This document shows positions 8,884 through 16,719 of a stretch of DNA of 41,765 nt, one piece after another; position 1 is the first letter of the stretch; every line of letters starts with the position of its first letter. A program made the position numbers and the translations under genes. A model generated the notes under the pieces. It saw only the letters and a list, made by a program, of their open reading frames with translations, searched no databases and had not been told where the DNA came from. The stretch covers positions 1 to 41,765 of the forward strand of contig JALSRD010000084.1 of NCBI GenBank assembly GCA_026984935.1, read 5' to 3'. This DNA is from Desulfobacterales bacterium. GTDB taxonomy: Bacteria > Desulfobacterota > Desulfobacteria > Desulfobacterales > JALSRD01.

Positions 8884-9861
8884 TCAGCAGTCCGCCGCGG
8901 ACGTCAACGTGACCTTGGAGCCGACGCTGTTTAACAGAAAACTTTCGGGAAATGCTTCTTGAAAGGCCGTCACCGCTTTCCAGCCGGTGCAGTGCATGGG
9001 TACCACCAGTGCAGGGTCGATCTGTTGCATCTCACGCACAGTGGGTTGAAGCGCTTTCTGATAAAAAGGGCCGCTCAGGTGAAATCCGCCCAGCACGGCA
9101 TACACCCGCTTTTCACCGCTGATCTTGCGCGCGTAATGCAGGGTGTTGATGATCCCGGCATGCGCACACCCCGAGATCACCACCAGGCCCTTGTTTTTCA
9201 GGTTCATGACAATGGCCTGGTCGTCGACAATGGGGTCCTGCACGAGCTGGCCGTCTTTTTCGATCAGCGCATTGGGGAATCCCTTTTCAAAGGGGGTATT
9301 GCGCTCCACTTCACCAGTGACCAGGATGCTGTCGTCGGCAATCGGGACGGGGTTTTGGCTCTCCACGATGGTGGCATTCTTTTCGGCCAGCACCTCTGGC
9401 ACCAGGGTGCGTGGGAAAAGCCGTTTGCTGCCGTCCGGTGTGCGTGTGTAGCGGGGATGCGCAAAGGCCCCCGGATGCACCACCAGCGGAATCGGCGCCG
9501 AGCGCTGGTCGAGGATCCATCCCAGCGCGCCGGTGTGGTCCATGTGACCGTGGCTGATGACGATGGCCTCGAGCGCCGCAATGTCGACGCCCAGCCGGGC
9601 CATGTTGTGCGGTACGCCGACATGTGTGTAACCGGTATCGAAGAGTATGCTGTGCTTTTGTCCGTTCATATGCGTGGTTACCAGCAGCGACAGTCCGTGT
9701 TCGGCCAGCAGGGTGTCATCCAGGATGCGGCCGTCGATGGCCAGCGGCGGTCGGCTGACGGTTTCCGACGGCGGCAGCAGAAGATCCACATAGTTGTCGA
9801 TCAGCGTTTGGATCTCAATACGTTCGGACATCTTGATGGCCAGAGGCAAGTGAGTGTGCAT
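8884..9861 (-). CDS. Metallo-beta-lactamase-fold hydrolase, COG1237 (DHPMR-synthase-like) type
   Basis: This 325-residue cytoplasmic MBL-fold protein has the metal motif HGHMDHTG, followed by SGCAHAGIINT, GGFHL and MHCTG. That combination marks the group related to 7,8-dihydropterin-6-yl-methyl-4-(beta-D-ribofuranosyl)aminobenzene 5'-phosphate synthase. Members outside methanogens have no proven substrate. The start at 9861 has GGAGG eight bases upstream. An alternative ATG at 9885 overlaps the stop of the acetyltransferase gene (ATGA) and would add eight residues. It is probably co-transcribed with that gene. Confidence 0.85.
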   Translation of the reverse strand: MHTHLPLAIKMSERIEIQTLIDNYVDLLLPPSETVSRPPLAIDGRILDDTLLAEHGLSLLVTTHMNGQKHSILFDTGYTHVGVPHNMARLGVDIAALEAIVISHGHMDHTGALGWILDQRSAPIPLVVHPGAFAHPRYTRTPDGSKRLFPRTLVPEVLAEKNATIVESQNPVPIADDSILVTGEVERNTPFEKGFPNALIEKDGQLVQDPIVDDQAIVMNLKNKGLVVISGCAHAGIINTLHYARKISGEKRVYAVLGGFHLSGPFYQKALQPTVREMQQIDPALVVPMHCTGWKAVTAFQEAFPESFLLNSVGSKVTLTSAADC

Positions 9862-9881
9862 GATGAATTCCTCCGCGCAGC

Positions 9882-10319
9882 TCATTTTTCAGGCGTTAAT
9901 GCCAGCTTCATAATATGATAGCCGTCCTCGTCTTCGACGTCGGGCAGGATGGTTTTGCTGATTTTAAAGCCGAATTTGTGGTACAGCGCAATGGCCGGCT
10001 TTCTGCCCATGTCCACATCCAGACAGATTTCGGTAATTCCAGCGGACCGAAAAATGTCGATAGCCCGGTCCAACAGGCGGGAAGCCACCGTCTTGCGGCG
10101 GTGGTCCGGGTGAACGGCGAGTTTCAGAATCGTGGCGCTGATGTTGCGATAACAGCCTACGGCGATTAGAAACCCCAGGATTTCCGCACGGCCGCAAACC
10201 AGAAATGTTTCTTTCAGAGCAGACTTGAAATTGTGGATTTCCCAGGTCTGGCCGAACGAGAGGCGCTCAATCTCCATCGTCTGGGGGATGTCACTTTCCT
10301 CCGCCGCGCGCACGTGCAT
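9882..10319 (-). CDS. GNAT N-acetyltransferase, RimI-like
   Basis: This 145-residue acetyltransferase begins with VRAAEESDIPQTMEIERLSFG, the usual GNAT beta1-alpha1 start. The acetyl-CoA pyrophosphate loop is represented by HPDHRRKTVASRLLD at about 83-97. In canonical RimI this loop reads RGxGxG or RRKGIG, so it is somewhat altered here. The end, YHIMKLAL, matches RimI-type proteins. The ATG at 10319 has CGGAG upstream; the open frame continues further upstream but crosses the terminator at 10459. The acceptor could be ribosomal protein S18 or another amine. Confidence 0.8.
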   Translation of the reverse strand: MHVRAAEESDIPQTMEIERLSFGQTWEIHNFKSALKETFLVCGRAEILGFLIAVGCYRNISATILKLAVHPDHRRKTVASRLLDRAIDIFRSAGITEICLDVDMGRKPAIALYHKFGFKISKTILPDVEDEDGYHIMKLALTPEK

Positions 10320-10458
10320 GGCAGTCTCCGTTCCGGCCCTTGAAAGTTTGTTGGGTGAAAAACGACTCACTGCATATGGCAACCGCCCGCCGTCTTCCCT
10401 ATGCCAGAAATAGCGCAAAAAAGCAAGGAATTCACGGATTCTTGCCGCCGGTAGGCGC

Positions 10459-10493
10459 AAAAAAACCCCCTGCACCGCACATGGCGCAGGGGG
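10459..10493 (-). terminator. Rho-independent terminator after the acyl-CoA ligase gene
   Basis: On the minus strand CCCCCTGC pairs with GCAGGGGG around a 12-base loop, directly followed by seven T. It lies 39 bases after the ligase stop codon, so the acetyltransferase and MBL genes need their own promoter or read-through. Confidence 0.85.
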
Positions 10494-10531
10494 ATCGGTA
10501 GCTGACATCCAACCGTGCAACAGCGCGGTTG

Positions 10532-12178
10532 CTATTTGGGCGGACGCAGATGTCGGCGCAGCAGCTTGCCGGTGGGCGTGCGCGGCAGTGAATCGCGGTA
10601 TTCGATGGCCCGCGGAAGCTTGTAGATGGCAATGTAGTCCTTCAGGAATTCCTTGAGTTCTTCGAAGAAGGCGTCATTACCTTCGTGACCTTCCTTCATG
10701 ACCACAAAAGCCTTGGTGATCTGTCCTTTTTCGGGATCCGGTACACCGATGACGGCGGCTTCGGCCACGGCCGGGTGCTTCTGGATGGCTTCTTCCACCT
10801 CGGCCGGTCCGATGCGGTAGCCGGAGCTCTTGATCATGTCGTCTTCGCGCGAGACGAAGAAGATGTTGCCGTCGGCACGCATGTAGACCGCATCCCCCAT
10901 CTGGTTCCATCCGTCGACGACGCCCTTGCGCTGGGACTTGATAAGGCGCTCGTTGTCCACATAAGGGTTCCAGTACAGGCTTCCCGACGGGCCCTTGAGG
11001 ATCATGCTGCCGATTTCATCTGGCTTGCAGTCCTGCCATTCCGGGTTCACCACGCGCACCTGCACGCCGGGCAGGGCCTTGCCGATGGAGTTGGGCACCG
11101 GTTCGGGGTTCATGGTGTTGGAGGTCACCAGGTGGAGCATCTCGGTGCCGCCGAGGCCTTCCCAGATGGGTTGACCGGTGAGCTTCTGCCAGGCCGCCAG
11201 CGTCTCGGCGCCCAAGGCATCACCGCCCGACGTGTAGAGACGCACTGAACTGGTGTCGTATTCCTTGAATTTGGGGAACTTCATCAAGGCCCGATAGGCC
11301 GTGGGCAGGCCGGTCAGGATCGTGATCCGGTGCTTCTGGATCAGCTCCATCATGTCCGGCGGCGAGAACTTGGGGATCAGCGATATGGTGGCGCCGCCCT
11401 CGAAAGGCATCAGGGTGAAGGTTCCGAAGCCGGCGGCAAAGGAGACCGGCGCGGCACCGCCCAGCACATCGCCCGGGACCATTTTGTAGACATACTTATT
11501 CACCAGTTTGGTTTCGATGACAATGGGGCGCACGAAATGGACGCAACCTTTGGGCATGCCGGTGGTGCCCGAGGTGTACAGCATAATGCCGATGTCGTCA
11601 CCTTTCAGCATGGTGGCGGAAAGGTCCTCGGATCCGCTGGCGAGCATCTCTTCGAAGATCATGTTGCCGGCGGCCTTGAACTCATCGGCATTGCCGCCGA
11701 TCACGATGACCTGCGTACCGAACTCGAATCTGGGCTTGGCCTGTTCCACCGGTGGCATGAGCGGTGCGTTGACGATGAAAAACTTCATCTCGGCGTTGTT
11801 GGCCACGAAAGCCACCTCGTCTGCCGACCACAGCGGGGATGTGGGTACCGGAATGGCGCCGATCTTTTCAATGGCGAAAACGGCGGCCACGGCCTGGATG
11901 GAATTCACAAGGCGGATGCCCACCCGGTCCTGGGGCTCCACACCCGCGGATTTCAGGCTGTTGCCGAACTTGTTGACCATCTGCTGGAGCTGGGCATAGG
12001 AGACCGACTGGTCCATGAACTTGATGGCGATATTTTCCCCGCGGCCCTCGCGGACATGTCGGTCGAGGAGAAAATCGGCCAGGTTCAATTCGTGCGGCGT
12101 GTCCGCGAATTCTTCGGGCACGACGTATTCAGGCCACATGTCCTTCGGTGGCAGGTACTTTTCCGGAATCTTTCCCAT
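10532..12178 (-). CDS. AMP-forming acyl/aryl-CoA ligase (benzoate-CoA ligase-like)
   Basis: This 548-residue adenylate-forming enzyme makes acyl-CoA from acid, ATP and CoA. The ATP-binding motif YTSGTTGMPKG is at about 201-211. Further motifs are YTSGGDALG, GLGGTEMLHL, GDAVYMRADGNIFF and the hinge SREDDMIKSSGYRIGPAEVEE. The C-terminal catalytic Lys is in PRTPTGKLLRR. The overall pattern is closest to benzoate/2-aminobenzoate-CoA ligases, but the carboxylate cannot be named. The start at 12178 has GGAGG eight bases upstream; the GTG at 12184 is too close to that site. It is transcribed away from the CoA-transferase operon across a shared control region, which suggests a common pathway. Confidence 0.88.
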   Translation of the reverse strand: MGKIPEKYLPPKDMWPEYVVPEEFADTPHELNLADFLLDRHVREGRGENIAIKFMDQSVSYAQLQQMVNKFGNSLKSAGVEPQDRVGIRLVNSIQAVAAVFAIEKIGAIPVPTSPLWSADEVAFVANNAEMKFFIVNAPLMPPVEQAKPRFEFGTQVIVIGGNADEFKAAGNMIFEEMLASGSEDLSATMLKGDDIGIMLYTSGTTGMPKGCVHFVRPIVIETKLVNKYVYKMVPGDVLGGAAPVSFAAGFGTFTLMPFEGGATISLIPKFSPPDMMELIQKHRITILTGLPTAYRALMKFPKFKEYDTSSVRLYTSGGDALGAETLAAWQKLTGQPIWEGLGGTEMLHLVTSNTMNPEPVPNSIGKALPGVQVRVVNPEWQDCKPDEIGSMILKGPSGSLYWNPYVDNERLIKSQRKGVVDGWNQMGDAVYMRADGNIFFVSREDDMIKSSGYRIGPAEVEEAIQKHPAVAEAAVIGVPDPEKGQITKAFVVMKEGHEGNDAFFEELKEFLKDYIAIYKLPRAIEYRDSLPRTPTGKLLRRHLRPPK

Positions 12179-12367
12179 AGTCACATCCTCCTTTTGCTGA
12201 CGGTTAAACGGTTAACAGGCATCGTTTCATCTTCTCGAATCGTTCCGTCAGATGCGGGCAAAATGGATCTGGCGGGTACTTCCATGGATGCTTTAAGCGC
12301 ATAACACCAAAAAGCAGTCAAGTCCAGTGCTTTTTCATTTCATTAAGCCGAAAAATTCATTTTATGC

Positions 12368-12396
12368 TTGACAAATTTTTGCCGGCGATATTAATA
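12368..12396 (+). promoter_or_regulatory. Upstream sigma70 promoter of the CoA-transferase operon (P1)
   Basis: A consensus TTGACA (12368-12373) is separated by exactly 17 bases from TTAATA (12391-12396). The palindromic element at 12398 starts two bases after the -10. Confidence 0.65.
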
Positions 12397-12397
12397 A

Positions 12398-12410
12398 TGA
12401 ATAAAATTCA
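12398..12410. promoter_or_regulatory. Palindromic operator-like element, copy 1
   Basis: TGAATAAAATTCA consists of inverted arms TGAAT and ATTCA around AAA. It would cover the transcription start of P1, a position typical for a repressor. An identical 13-mer recurs at 12454. TGAAT/ATTCA arms occur in operators of TetR-type fatty-acid regulators such as Bacillus FadR; that link is inference. Confidence 0.55.
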
Positions 12411-12420
12411 CTTTTTGCTC

Positions 12421-12449
12421 TTGACAAGATTTCAGGCCAAATATTATAA
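12421..12449 (+). promoter_or_regulatory. Downstream sigma70 promoter of the CoA-transferase operon (P2)
   Basis: A consensus TTGACA (12421-12426) is separated by 17 bases from TTATAA (12444-12449). This is the second copy of the module, and the palindrome at 12454 lies at its expected transcription start. Confidence 0.7.
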
Positions 12450-12453
12450 GCAC

Positions 12454-12466
12454 TGAATAAAATTCA
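12454..12466. promoter_or_regulatory. Palindromic operator-like element, copy 2
   Basis: This is an exact repeat of the 13-mer TGAATAAAATTCA, 56 bases downstream of copy 1, in the same position relative to P2. A partial third copy, AAAATTCA, lies at 12352-12359 just upstream of P1. Confidence 0.55.
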
Positions 12467-12763
12467 ATTCGAGATTTCAGGGAAGGGAGGTGATGATTCA
12501 AAAACGCTGATTTCGATTTGAAAAACAGTGAGATGGGCTTTAACTCAGGCCGGATAAGCTGCGACCTGCCCGGTTGCCGGGACGACTGCCATGCCAAACA
12601 CGAAAAAAGGTCGTTTTCGGGGTCATTACCGTCTCGAGCCGGATTTTCAGAAAGAGAGGAGGTGATAGAAATCAGCAAGGCGGAAGTTGTATGTGTTTCG
12701 CGAAGCTGAACGAGCTCTGGATCAATTCTTGAGTGGAATGCTAACTACTTTTTGGAGGTCAAT

Positions 12764-14254
12764 ATGGCAGAGAAAAGAGACATTGAAATAAACAGCCGGG
12801 CCGACACCATGGATCTGATGAATCCAGAGATCAGGCCATGGCCTGTGACACCTCCTCCGACAGCCGAATGGGTCATGGAAAACACCTATGCCAAGCGCAA
12901 AGCGGAGGATTTCGGCAAGTGGTCCGAAGACAATCTCCGGTTTGAGTATGCCTTTGCCAAACCCGAGGCCCTGCAGGGAAAACGCTTTCTCTGCGCCGGG
13001 ATCTGGCGGCTGGGCAACAAGTTCTGTACGGCTCTTTTGGCCGAGGCCGGTGCCGAGGTGATCAACATCGAGCCCCCGGGAGGGGATCCGCTGAGAAAAC
13101 TCACGCCTTTCGGGCGGGAAGAGTACATGCTCGAAGACAAGATGACCGGCGAAAAATGCGGCCTGGACTTTCTGCACGAGATGCGCGGCCAGAAATCCGT
13201 AACCCTGAACCTGGAAACCGAAGAGGGCCAGGCGATTTTCAAGGCCCTGGCGGCCCACTGCGATGCGGTTATCGACGAAATGCCCCCCGGCTACATGGAC
13301 AACCTGGGGATCGGCTACCGCGATCTTTCCGAACTTTACCCCTCACTGATATATTGCAACATTGCCGTACGCGGCACCTGGGGCCCGTACAAGGACAAAC
13401 TGTCCAAGTTCGGCCAGTGGACACTGGAACCCTTTGGCGGCTGCGCCAATGCTTTCGTGCACAACACCGGTTTCCCCCAGGATCAGCTGCCGCGCAAAAG
13501 CGGCGGTTCGCCCACGCGTTCCGGTGTCTGGTTTGCCGACTACGTGGCCGGCGAGCAGGCCGCCAACACCATTCTGGCGGCCATGTACTGGCGCGACGAA
13601 CTGGGCGGCACGGGACAGTTCTGCGAGGTCACCGGCGCGGAATCCCAGCTGGACATTCTGGATTTTGACATCGGCTGGTACGGCTTCAACGGATCCATCA
13701 AGGCGCGTACGGGCGGCTGGGACCCCAACCTGAACCAGTATGCCTGGAACCCCTGCCGCGACGGCTACATGATGATCGGCGGTCAGACCGACCGGCTGTG
13801 GTACCGCATCGGCATGTGCATCGAGCGCGACATGCCGCAGTTCGGCCGCCTGATCCACGAAGACCCGATTCTCAAGGAGATGGGCGCCCGCAATGCGCTG
13901 GAAATGCTGACCAAGACCTACACCATGACGGCCCGCTGGCTGCGGAACATCAACCGCATCGAGGCCGAAGAAAAGCTCATGGAGTACGAGATCGCGGCCG
14001 GCCCGCTGCTGTTCATCGACGAAGTGGCCGAGTTTCCGCACTTCAAGTACCGTCCCTGGGTGGCCACCATCGATACCGACCATTATGGTACCATCTTGTA
14101 TTCGGTGCCGCCCAACAACTACCAGATGCGCACGCCGCATCGCGTCAAATCGATGGGCCGACCGACGGGATTTGACACCTACGAGATCCTGCAGAAATAC
14201 GCCGGTGTCGGCCAAACCAAAGTCAACGAACTCAAGGGTAAGGGGGTGATCTAA
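12764..14254 (+). CDS. Family III CoA-transferase, large subunit A
   Basis: This 496-residue CaiB/BaiF-type protein should move CoA between acids as half of a heteromer. After an atypical 70-residue N-terminal extension come [22 protein letters not shown] (about 90-111), [23 protein letters not shown] and a C-terminal small domain. The segment that in formyl-CoA transferase carries catalytic Asp169 (TGFWDG) reads TGFPQDQ, with Asp240 one position late. The GxD segment of the racemase branch reads FGQ (Gln218). The ATG at 12764 has TTTGGAGG upstream. The stop overlaps the next start as TAATG. Length exceeds the usual 400 residues. BbsE-like succinyl-CoA:benzylsuccinate transferase subunits are the closest functional analogy. 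Confidence 0.85.
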   Translation: MAEKRDIEINSRADTMDLMNPEIRPWPVTPPPTAEWVMENTYAKRKAEDFGKWSEDNLRFEYAFAKPEALQGKRFLCAGIWRLGNKFCTALLAEAGAEVINIEPPGGDPLRKLTPFGREEYMLEDKMTGEKCGLDFLHEMRGQKSVTLNLETEEGQAIFKALAAHCDAVIDEMPPGYMDNLGIGYRDLSELYPSLIYCNIAVRGTWGPYKDKLSKFGQWTLEPFGGCANAFVHNTGFPQDQLPRKSGGSPTRSGVWFADYVAGEQAANTILAAMYWRDELGGTGQFCEVTGAESQLDILDFDIGWYGFNGSIKARTGGWDPNLNQYAWNPCRDGYMMIGGQTDRLWYRIGMCIERDMPQFGRLIHEDPILKEMGARNALEMLTKTYTMTARWLRNINRIEAEEKLMEYEIAAGPLLFIDEVAEFPHFKYRPWVATIDTDHYGTILYSVPPNNYQMRTPHRVKSMGRPTGFDTYEILQKYAGVGQTKVNELKGKGVI

Positions 14255-15669
14255 TGGCAAAAGACCTAAGAGTAACGAGAATCGAAGACCTGCCAGGCCC
14301 CAAGAGCAAGGAAGAGCTCGAAGAGATGAAAATGCCTTACGAAGAATACTGCCGTCAGCAGTTCGATGTAGGCAACGAGTTCTCCAAGCCCCAGGCCCTT
14401 GACGGCATCCGCTGGCTGAGCACCACCATGTATATTTTTACACCCCACTCGGTGGCCAACATAGCCGAGATGGGCGCCGAGGTCATCAAGATCGAGATGC
14501 CGCGCATGGGCGACCCCATGCGGCATACCTCGCCGTTCAACGAATGTTATCTCTATCCGCTGCACGACTCGCGGCCCATGACCGGTGCCGGTATGGGGTT
14601 TCTGGGAGCCAACGACAGCGAGTACTACATCACCATGGACTACCACCTGGACGAGATGAAAGAGGCCTTTTACCGCATGGTCAAGATGTCCGACGGCCTC
14701 ACCGAGTGCTACCGTCCCGGGACCTTTGACCGCTGGAAACAGTCCTACCGCTACGTGCAGGAGCTCAACCCGCGCTTCATCTACGTGTGGGGCGGCGGCT
14801 TCGGCTACGGGCCCAAGTGCTTCGGCGGATCCTACGACATCCTGGGGCAGTCGCATGCCGGACTGGGGTCGGTGACCGGCTTCCATGAAACCTTCGGCGG
14901 CCACTGCGCCAAGCACTCCAACTGGTGCATCGACTGGTACTCGGGCACCCAGATCACCTTCGGCATGCTGGCGGCATTGCACTGGCGCCGCAAGACCGGC
15001 CTGGGCACCATGATCGAGTTCTCCCAGGTACAGGCGGCCACCCGCTGTCTGGGGTATGCGGCCCCGCTTTACGGGCGTTTCGGCATCGTGCGGCAGCGCT
15101 GGGGCAACTGGGATACGCAGCTGTGCGCGCACGGCATCATCCTGTGCGGCAAGTCCGATTTCCCGGACGCCAAAAACCCGCAGGACAAGTACGACGCGCG
15201 CTACGCCATGGTCAGCGCCTTCCAGGACGAAGACTTCAAGGAACTGTGCGCCGTTACCGGCAACCAGCAGCTCTACGACAAGTACAAGGCCACCAAAGAC
15301 CGCGTCGAGGGCGAAGCCCAGGTGGAGATCTACGCGGCACTGGAAAAGTGGGCCGAAGACAAGTCGCGCTCCGAAGTCGTCAAGATCCTGCAGGATGCCG
15401 GGCTGCTGGCAGAGCCGGTCATGAACGACCGCGAGGTCTACGAAAGCGAACATTTCCGCCAGCGCGGCAGCATTCGCTGGATCGACGACCCCACTTACGG
15501 CGATGTGCTCGTGCAGAGCGCCTACAGTTCGGGACTGATGGCCAAGACCCCGCGCCGGCAGACCTGGATCTGGCGCACCGTGGGTGCCGACAACGTCAAG
15601 ATCTACCACGAGATGCTCGGCTATCCCATGAGCAAGGTCGAAGAGTGGTACGAAAAGGCCTGGATCTAG
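14254..15669 (+). CDS. Family III CoA-transferase, large subunit B
   Basis: This 471-residue second CaiB/BaiF-type subunit is translationally coupled to subunit A. It has its own 50-residue N-terminal extension, then [24 protein letters not shown] (about 68-91), a [19 protein letters not shown] segment with Asp195, and [22 protein letters not shown] (about 241-262). At the position of the formyl-CoA transferase catalytic Asp it reads TGFHETF, with Glu212 instead of Asp. The two subunits differ clearly from each other, as in BbsE/BbsF-type heteromers. Substrates are not evident: an aromatic acid or arylsuccinate with succinyl-CoA as donor is plausible from context only. Confidence 0.85.
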   Translation: MAKDLRVTRIEDLPGPKSKEELEEMKMPYEEYCRQQFDVGNEFSKPQALDGIRWLSTTMYIFTPHSVANIAEMGAEVIKIEMPRMGDPMRHTSPFNECYLYPLHDSRPMTGAGMGFLGANDSEYYITMDYHLDEMKEAFYRMVKMSDGLTECYRPGTFDRWKQSYRYVQELNPRFIYVWGGGFGYGPKCFGGSYDILGQSHAGLGSVTGFHETFGGHCAKHSNWCIDWYSGTQITFGMLAALHWRRKTGLGTMIEFSQVQAATRCLGYAAPLYGRFGIVRQRWGNWDTQLCAHGIILCGKSDFPDAKNPQDKYDARYAMVSAFQDEDFKELCAVTGNQQLYDKYKATKDRVEGEAQVEIYAALEKWAEDKSRSEVVKILQDAGLLAEPVMNDREVYESEHFRQRGSIRWIDDPTYGDVLVQSAYSSGLMAKTPRRQTWIWRTVGADNVKIYHEMLGYPMSKVEEWYEKAWI

Positions 15670-15686
15670 AAAAGGAGGTAATAACC

Positions 15687-16172
15687 GTGTGTGATATCAT
15701 CTGGTGCAAGAAAGAAGTGGACGGCAAAGTCTGCAACACCGTCAATTACCTGGACCCTTACTGTTTCTGGAACTGGGAAGGTAAGGTCAACTGTGCCGAA
15801 TGTGGAGCGGTGTATTACATCCACATGATCCAGGGCCACATGTACAAGGGGCCCGAAGAACGGCCCGGCGAAAAGCCGGATACCAGTCCGCTGTATGCCG
15901 ACAAACCGCTGGACGGCTATACCAACTACAGTCCTGGTGTCGAAGGGCGTACGCGGCCCTTCCAGTGCCTGCCCCGCGACATCTACCTGGGGGTGCCCGA
16001 CATGGTGAAGTTCAGCGTGCGCGGCCGCCCGGTGCGCGGCTGGCGACCCCAGCCACCCAGCGCCGGAATTGCGGGCAGTATGCCTTACAGTTGGGACCTG
16101 AAAAACGGTTCGCCGGAGGTGTGGGAGGAGTACCAGAAGCGCCTCAATAGTGGTGAAGTTAAGGACTGGTAA
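15687..16172 (+). CDS. Cys-rich small protein, probable metal-binding ribbon
   Basis: This 161-residue protein has a GTG start at 15687 with AAAGGAGGT eight bases upstream. The N-terminal 45 residues hold Cys2, 7, 16, 26, 36 and 39, including WCKKEVDGKVC and NCAECGAVYY. That layout suggests a zinc ribbon or a small Fe-S site. The remainder is Pro/Gly/Tyr-rich with few hydrophobic runs and one further Cys near 94. No signal peptide or membrane segment is seen. I do not recognise the family. Its place directly after the CoA-transferase subunits, with strong ribosome sites throughout, suggests an accessory subunit or a partner of the pathway enzyme. Confidence 0.7.
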   Translation: MCDIIWCKKEVDGKVCNTVNYLDPYCFWNWEGKVNCAECGAVYYIHMIQGHMYKGPEERPGEKPDTSPLYADKPLDGYTNYSPGVEGRTRPFQCLPRDIYLGVPDMVKFSVRGRPVRGWRPQPPSAGIAGSMPYSWDLKNGSPEVWEEYQKRLNSGEVKDW

Positions 16173-16190
16173 CTACGAAAGGAGTGTCCG

Positions 16191-16418
16191 ATGGCAGAGT
16201 TGACACCTATTGAATTTCTGGACAAGGTCCTGGAGCCGGACAAGGAGTCCGACCATATCTGCTGGAACTGCCTGCACCTGAAGCCGGTGATCAAAGGCTC
16301 CAGCTTTCCTCCGGCGGATATTATCGGCTGGTGCAAGAAGATTCACTGGCCGCACTACTGGTGTGTGGCGGATTTCAACGTGGTCAAAAAATGCTACGCC
16401 TTTACAGCCAAGAAATAG
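16191..16418 (+). CDS. Small Cys protein resembling the gamma subunit of arylsuccinate-synthase-type enzymes
   Basis: This 75-residue protein has Cys24 and Cys27 (ICWNC), Cys48, Cys58 and Cys68 (KKCYAF). The CxxC, about 20 residues, C, aromatic patch, final C-x-x-F order resembles BssC, the small [4Fe-4S] HiPIP-like subunit of benzylsuccinate synthase, and the small subunit of hydroxyphenylacetate decarboxylase. No glycyl radical catalytic subunit is present in this window, so the protein may serve a distant enzyme or have a different role. The start has AAAGGAG upstream. The resemblance is by motif only, so the family call is tentative. Confidence 0.65.
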   Translation: MAELTPIEFLDKVLEPDKESDHICWNCLHLKPVIKGSSFPPADIIGWCKKIHWPHYWCVADFNVVKKCYAFTAKK

Positions 16419-16426
16419 GAAGCGTT

Positions 16427-16702
16427 ATGGAAGCGAACATCCGCAAGGAACTCGACACGTTGATGAAGATGGTGCACAACTGGAAGCAGGACTACCAGCG
16501 CTGGGTGACGCCTGCAGGCGGGGATGATTTTCTCGCCCGCGAATTTCTGGAGGAAATCGAGCGGCATGTGGTGCCCTATGTGCATCGAATGTATGCCTGT
16601 GAATACCTGACGTCTTCCGAAGCCGAAGAGTTCCTGGATTCCTGTTACGGCCAGGTGAACGAACTCCGCGACCTGATTATGGCCGCGGAGACCCAAAACT
16701 AG
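16427..16702 (+). CDS. Small helical protein of the CoA-transferase operon
   Basis: This 91-residue acidic protein (MEANIRKELDTLMKMVHNW) is predicted almost entirely alpha-helical, with one Cys in MYACEYL and one in DSCYGQ. It follows the 75-residue Cys protein after eight bases and precedes the next gene by 17, so it belongs to the same transcript. The ribosome site AGGA is weak, which suggests coupling to the preceding gene. No family was recognised. It could be a structural or assembly subunit. Confidence 0.65.
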   Translation: MEANIRKELDTLMKMVHNWKQDYQRWVTPAGGDDFLAREFLEEIERHVVPYVHRMYACEYLTSSEAEEFLDSCYGQVNELRDLIMAAETQN

Positions 16703-16719
16703 ATAAAAGGAGGTAGAGC

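Larger units (their letters stand above)
12179..12763. other. 585-base divergent control region without a recognised gene
   Basis: The region lies between the acyl-CoA ligase (minus) and the CoA-transferase operon (plus). It holds two plus-strand promoter-operator modules (12368-12466) and a possible weak minus-strand promoter with TTGACT at 12321-12316. A 297-base leader follows, with small hairpins (CCCGG/CCGGG near 12570; CGAAAA/TTTTCG at 12601-12619). The leader also contains two orphan GGAGGTGAT sequences, at about 12486 and 12658, with no suitably placed start codon. A 63-codon frame (12518-12709, CDLPGCRDDCHAKH) has no usable ribosome site and is not called. Confidence 0.7.

Noticed and set aside
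12518-12709. 63-codon frame in the leader with a CDLPGCRDDCHAKH segment
   Set aside because: It would need a TTG start about 25 bases from the nearest ribosome site, and it overlaps hairpins in the leader. Kept only as a note.
14266-15609. 447-codon minus-strand frame opposite CoA-transferase subunit B
   Set aside because: Antisense shadow produced by GC-rich third positions; no motifs or ribosome site.
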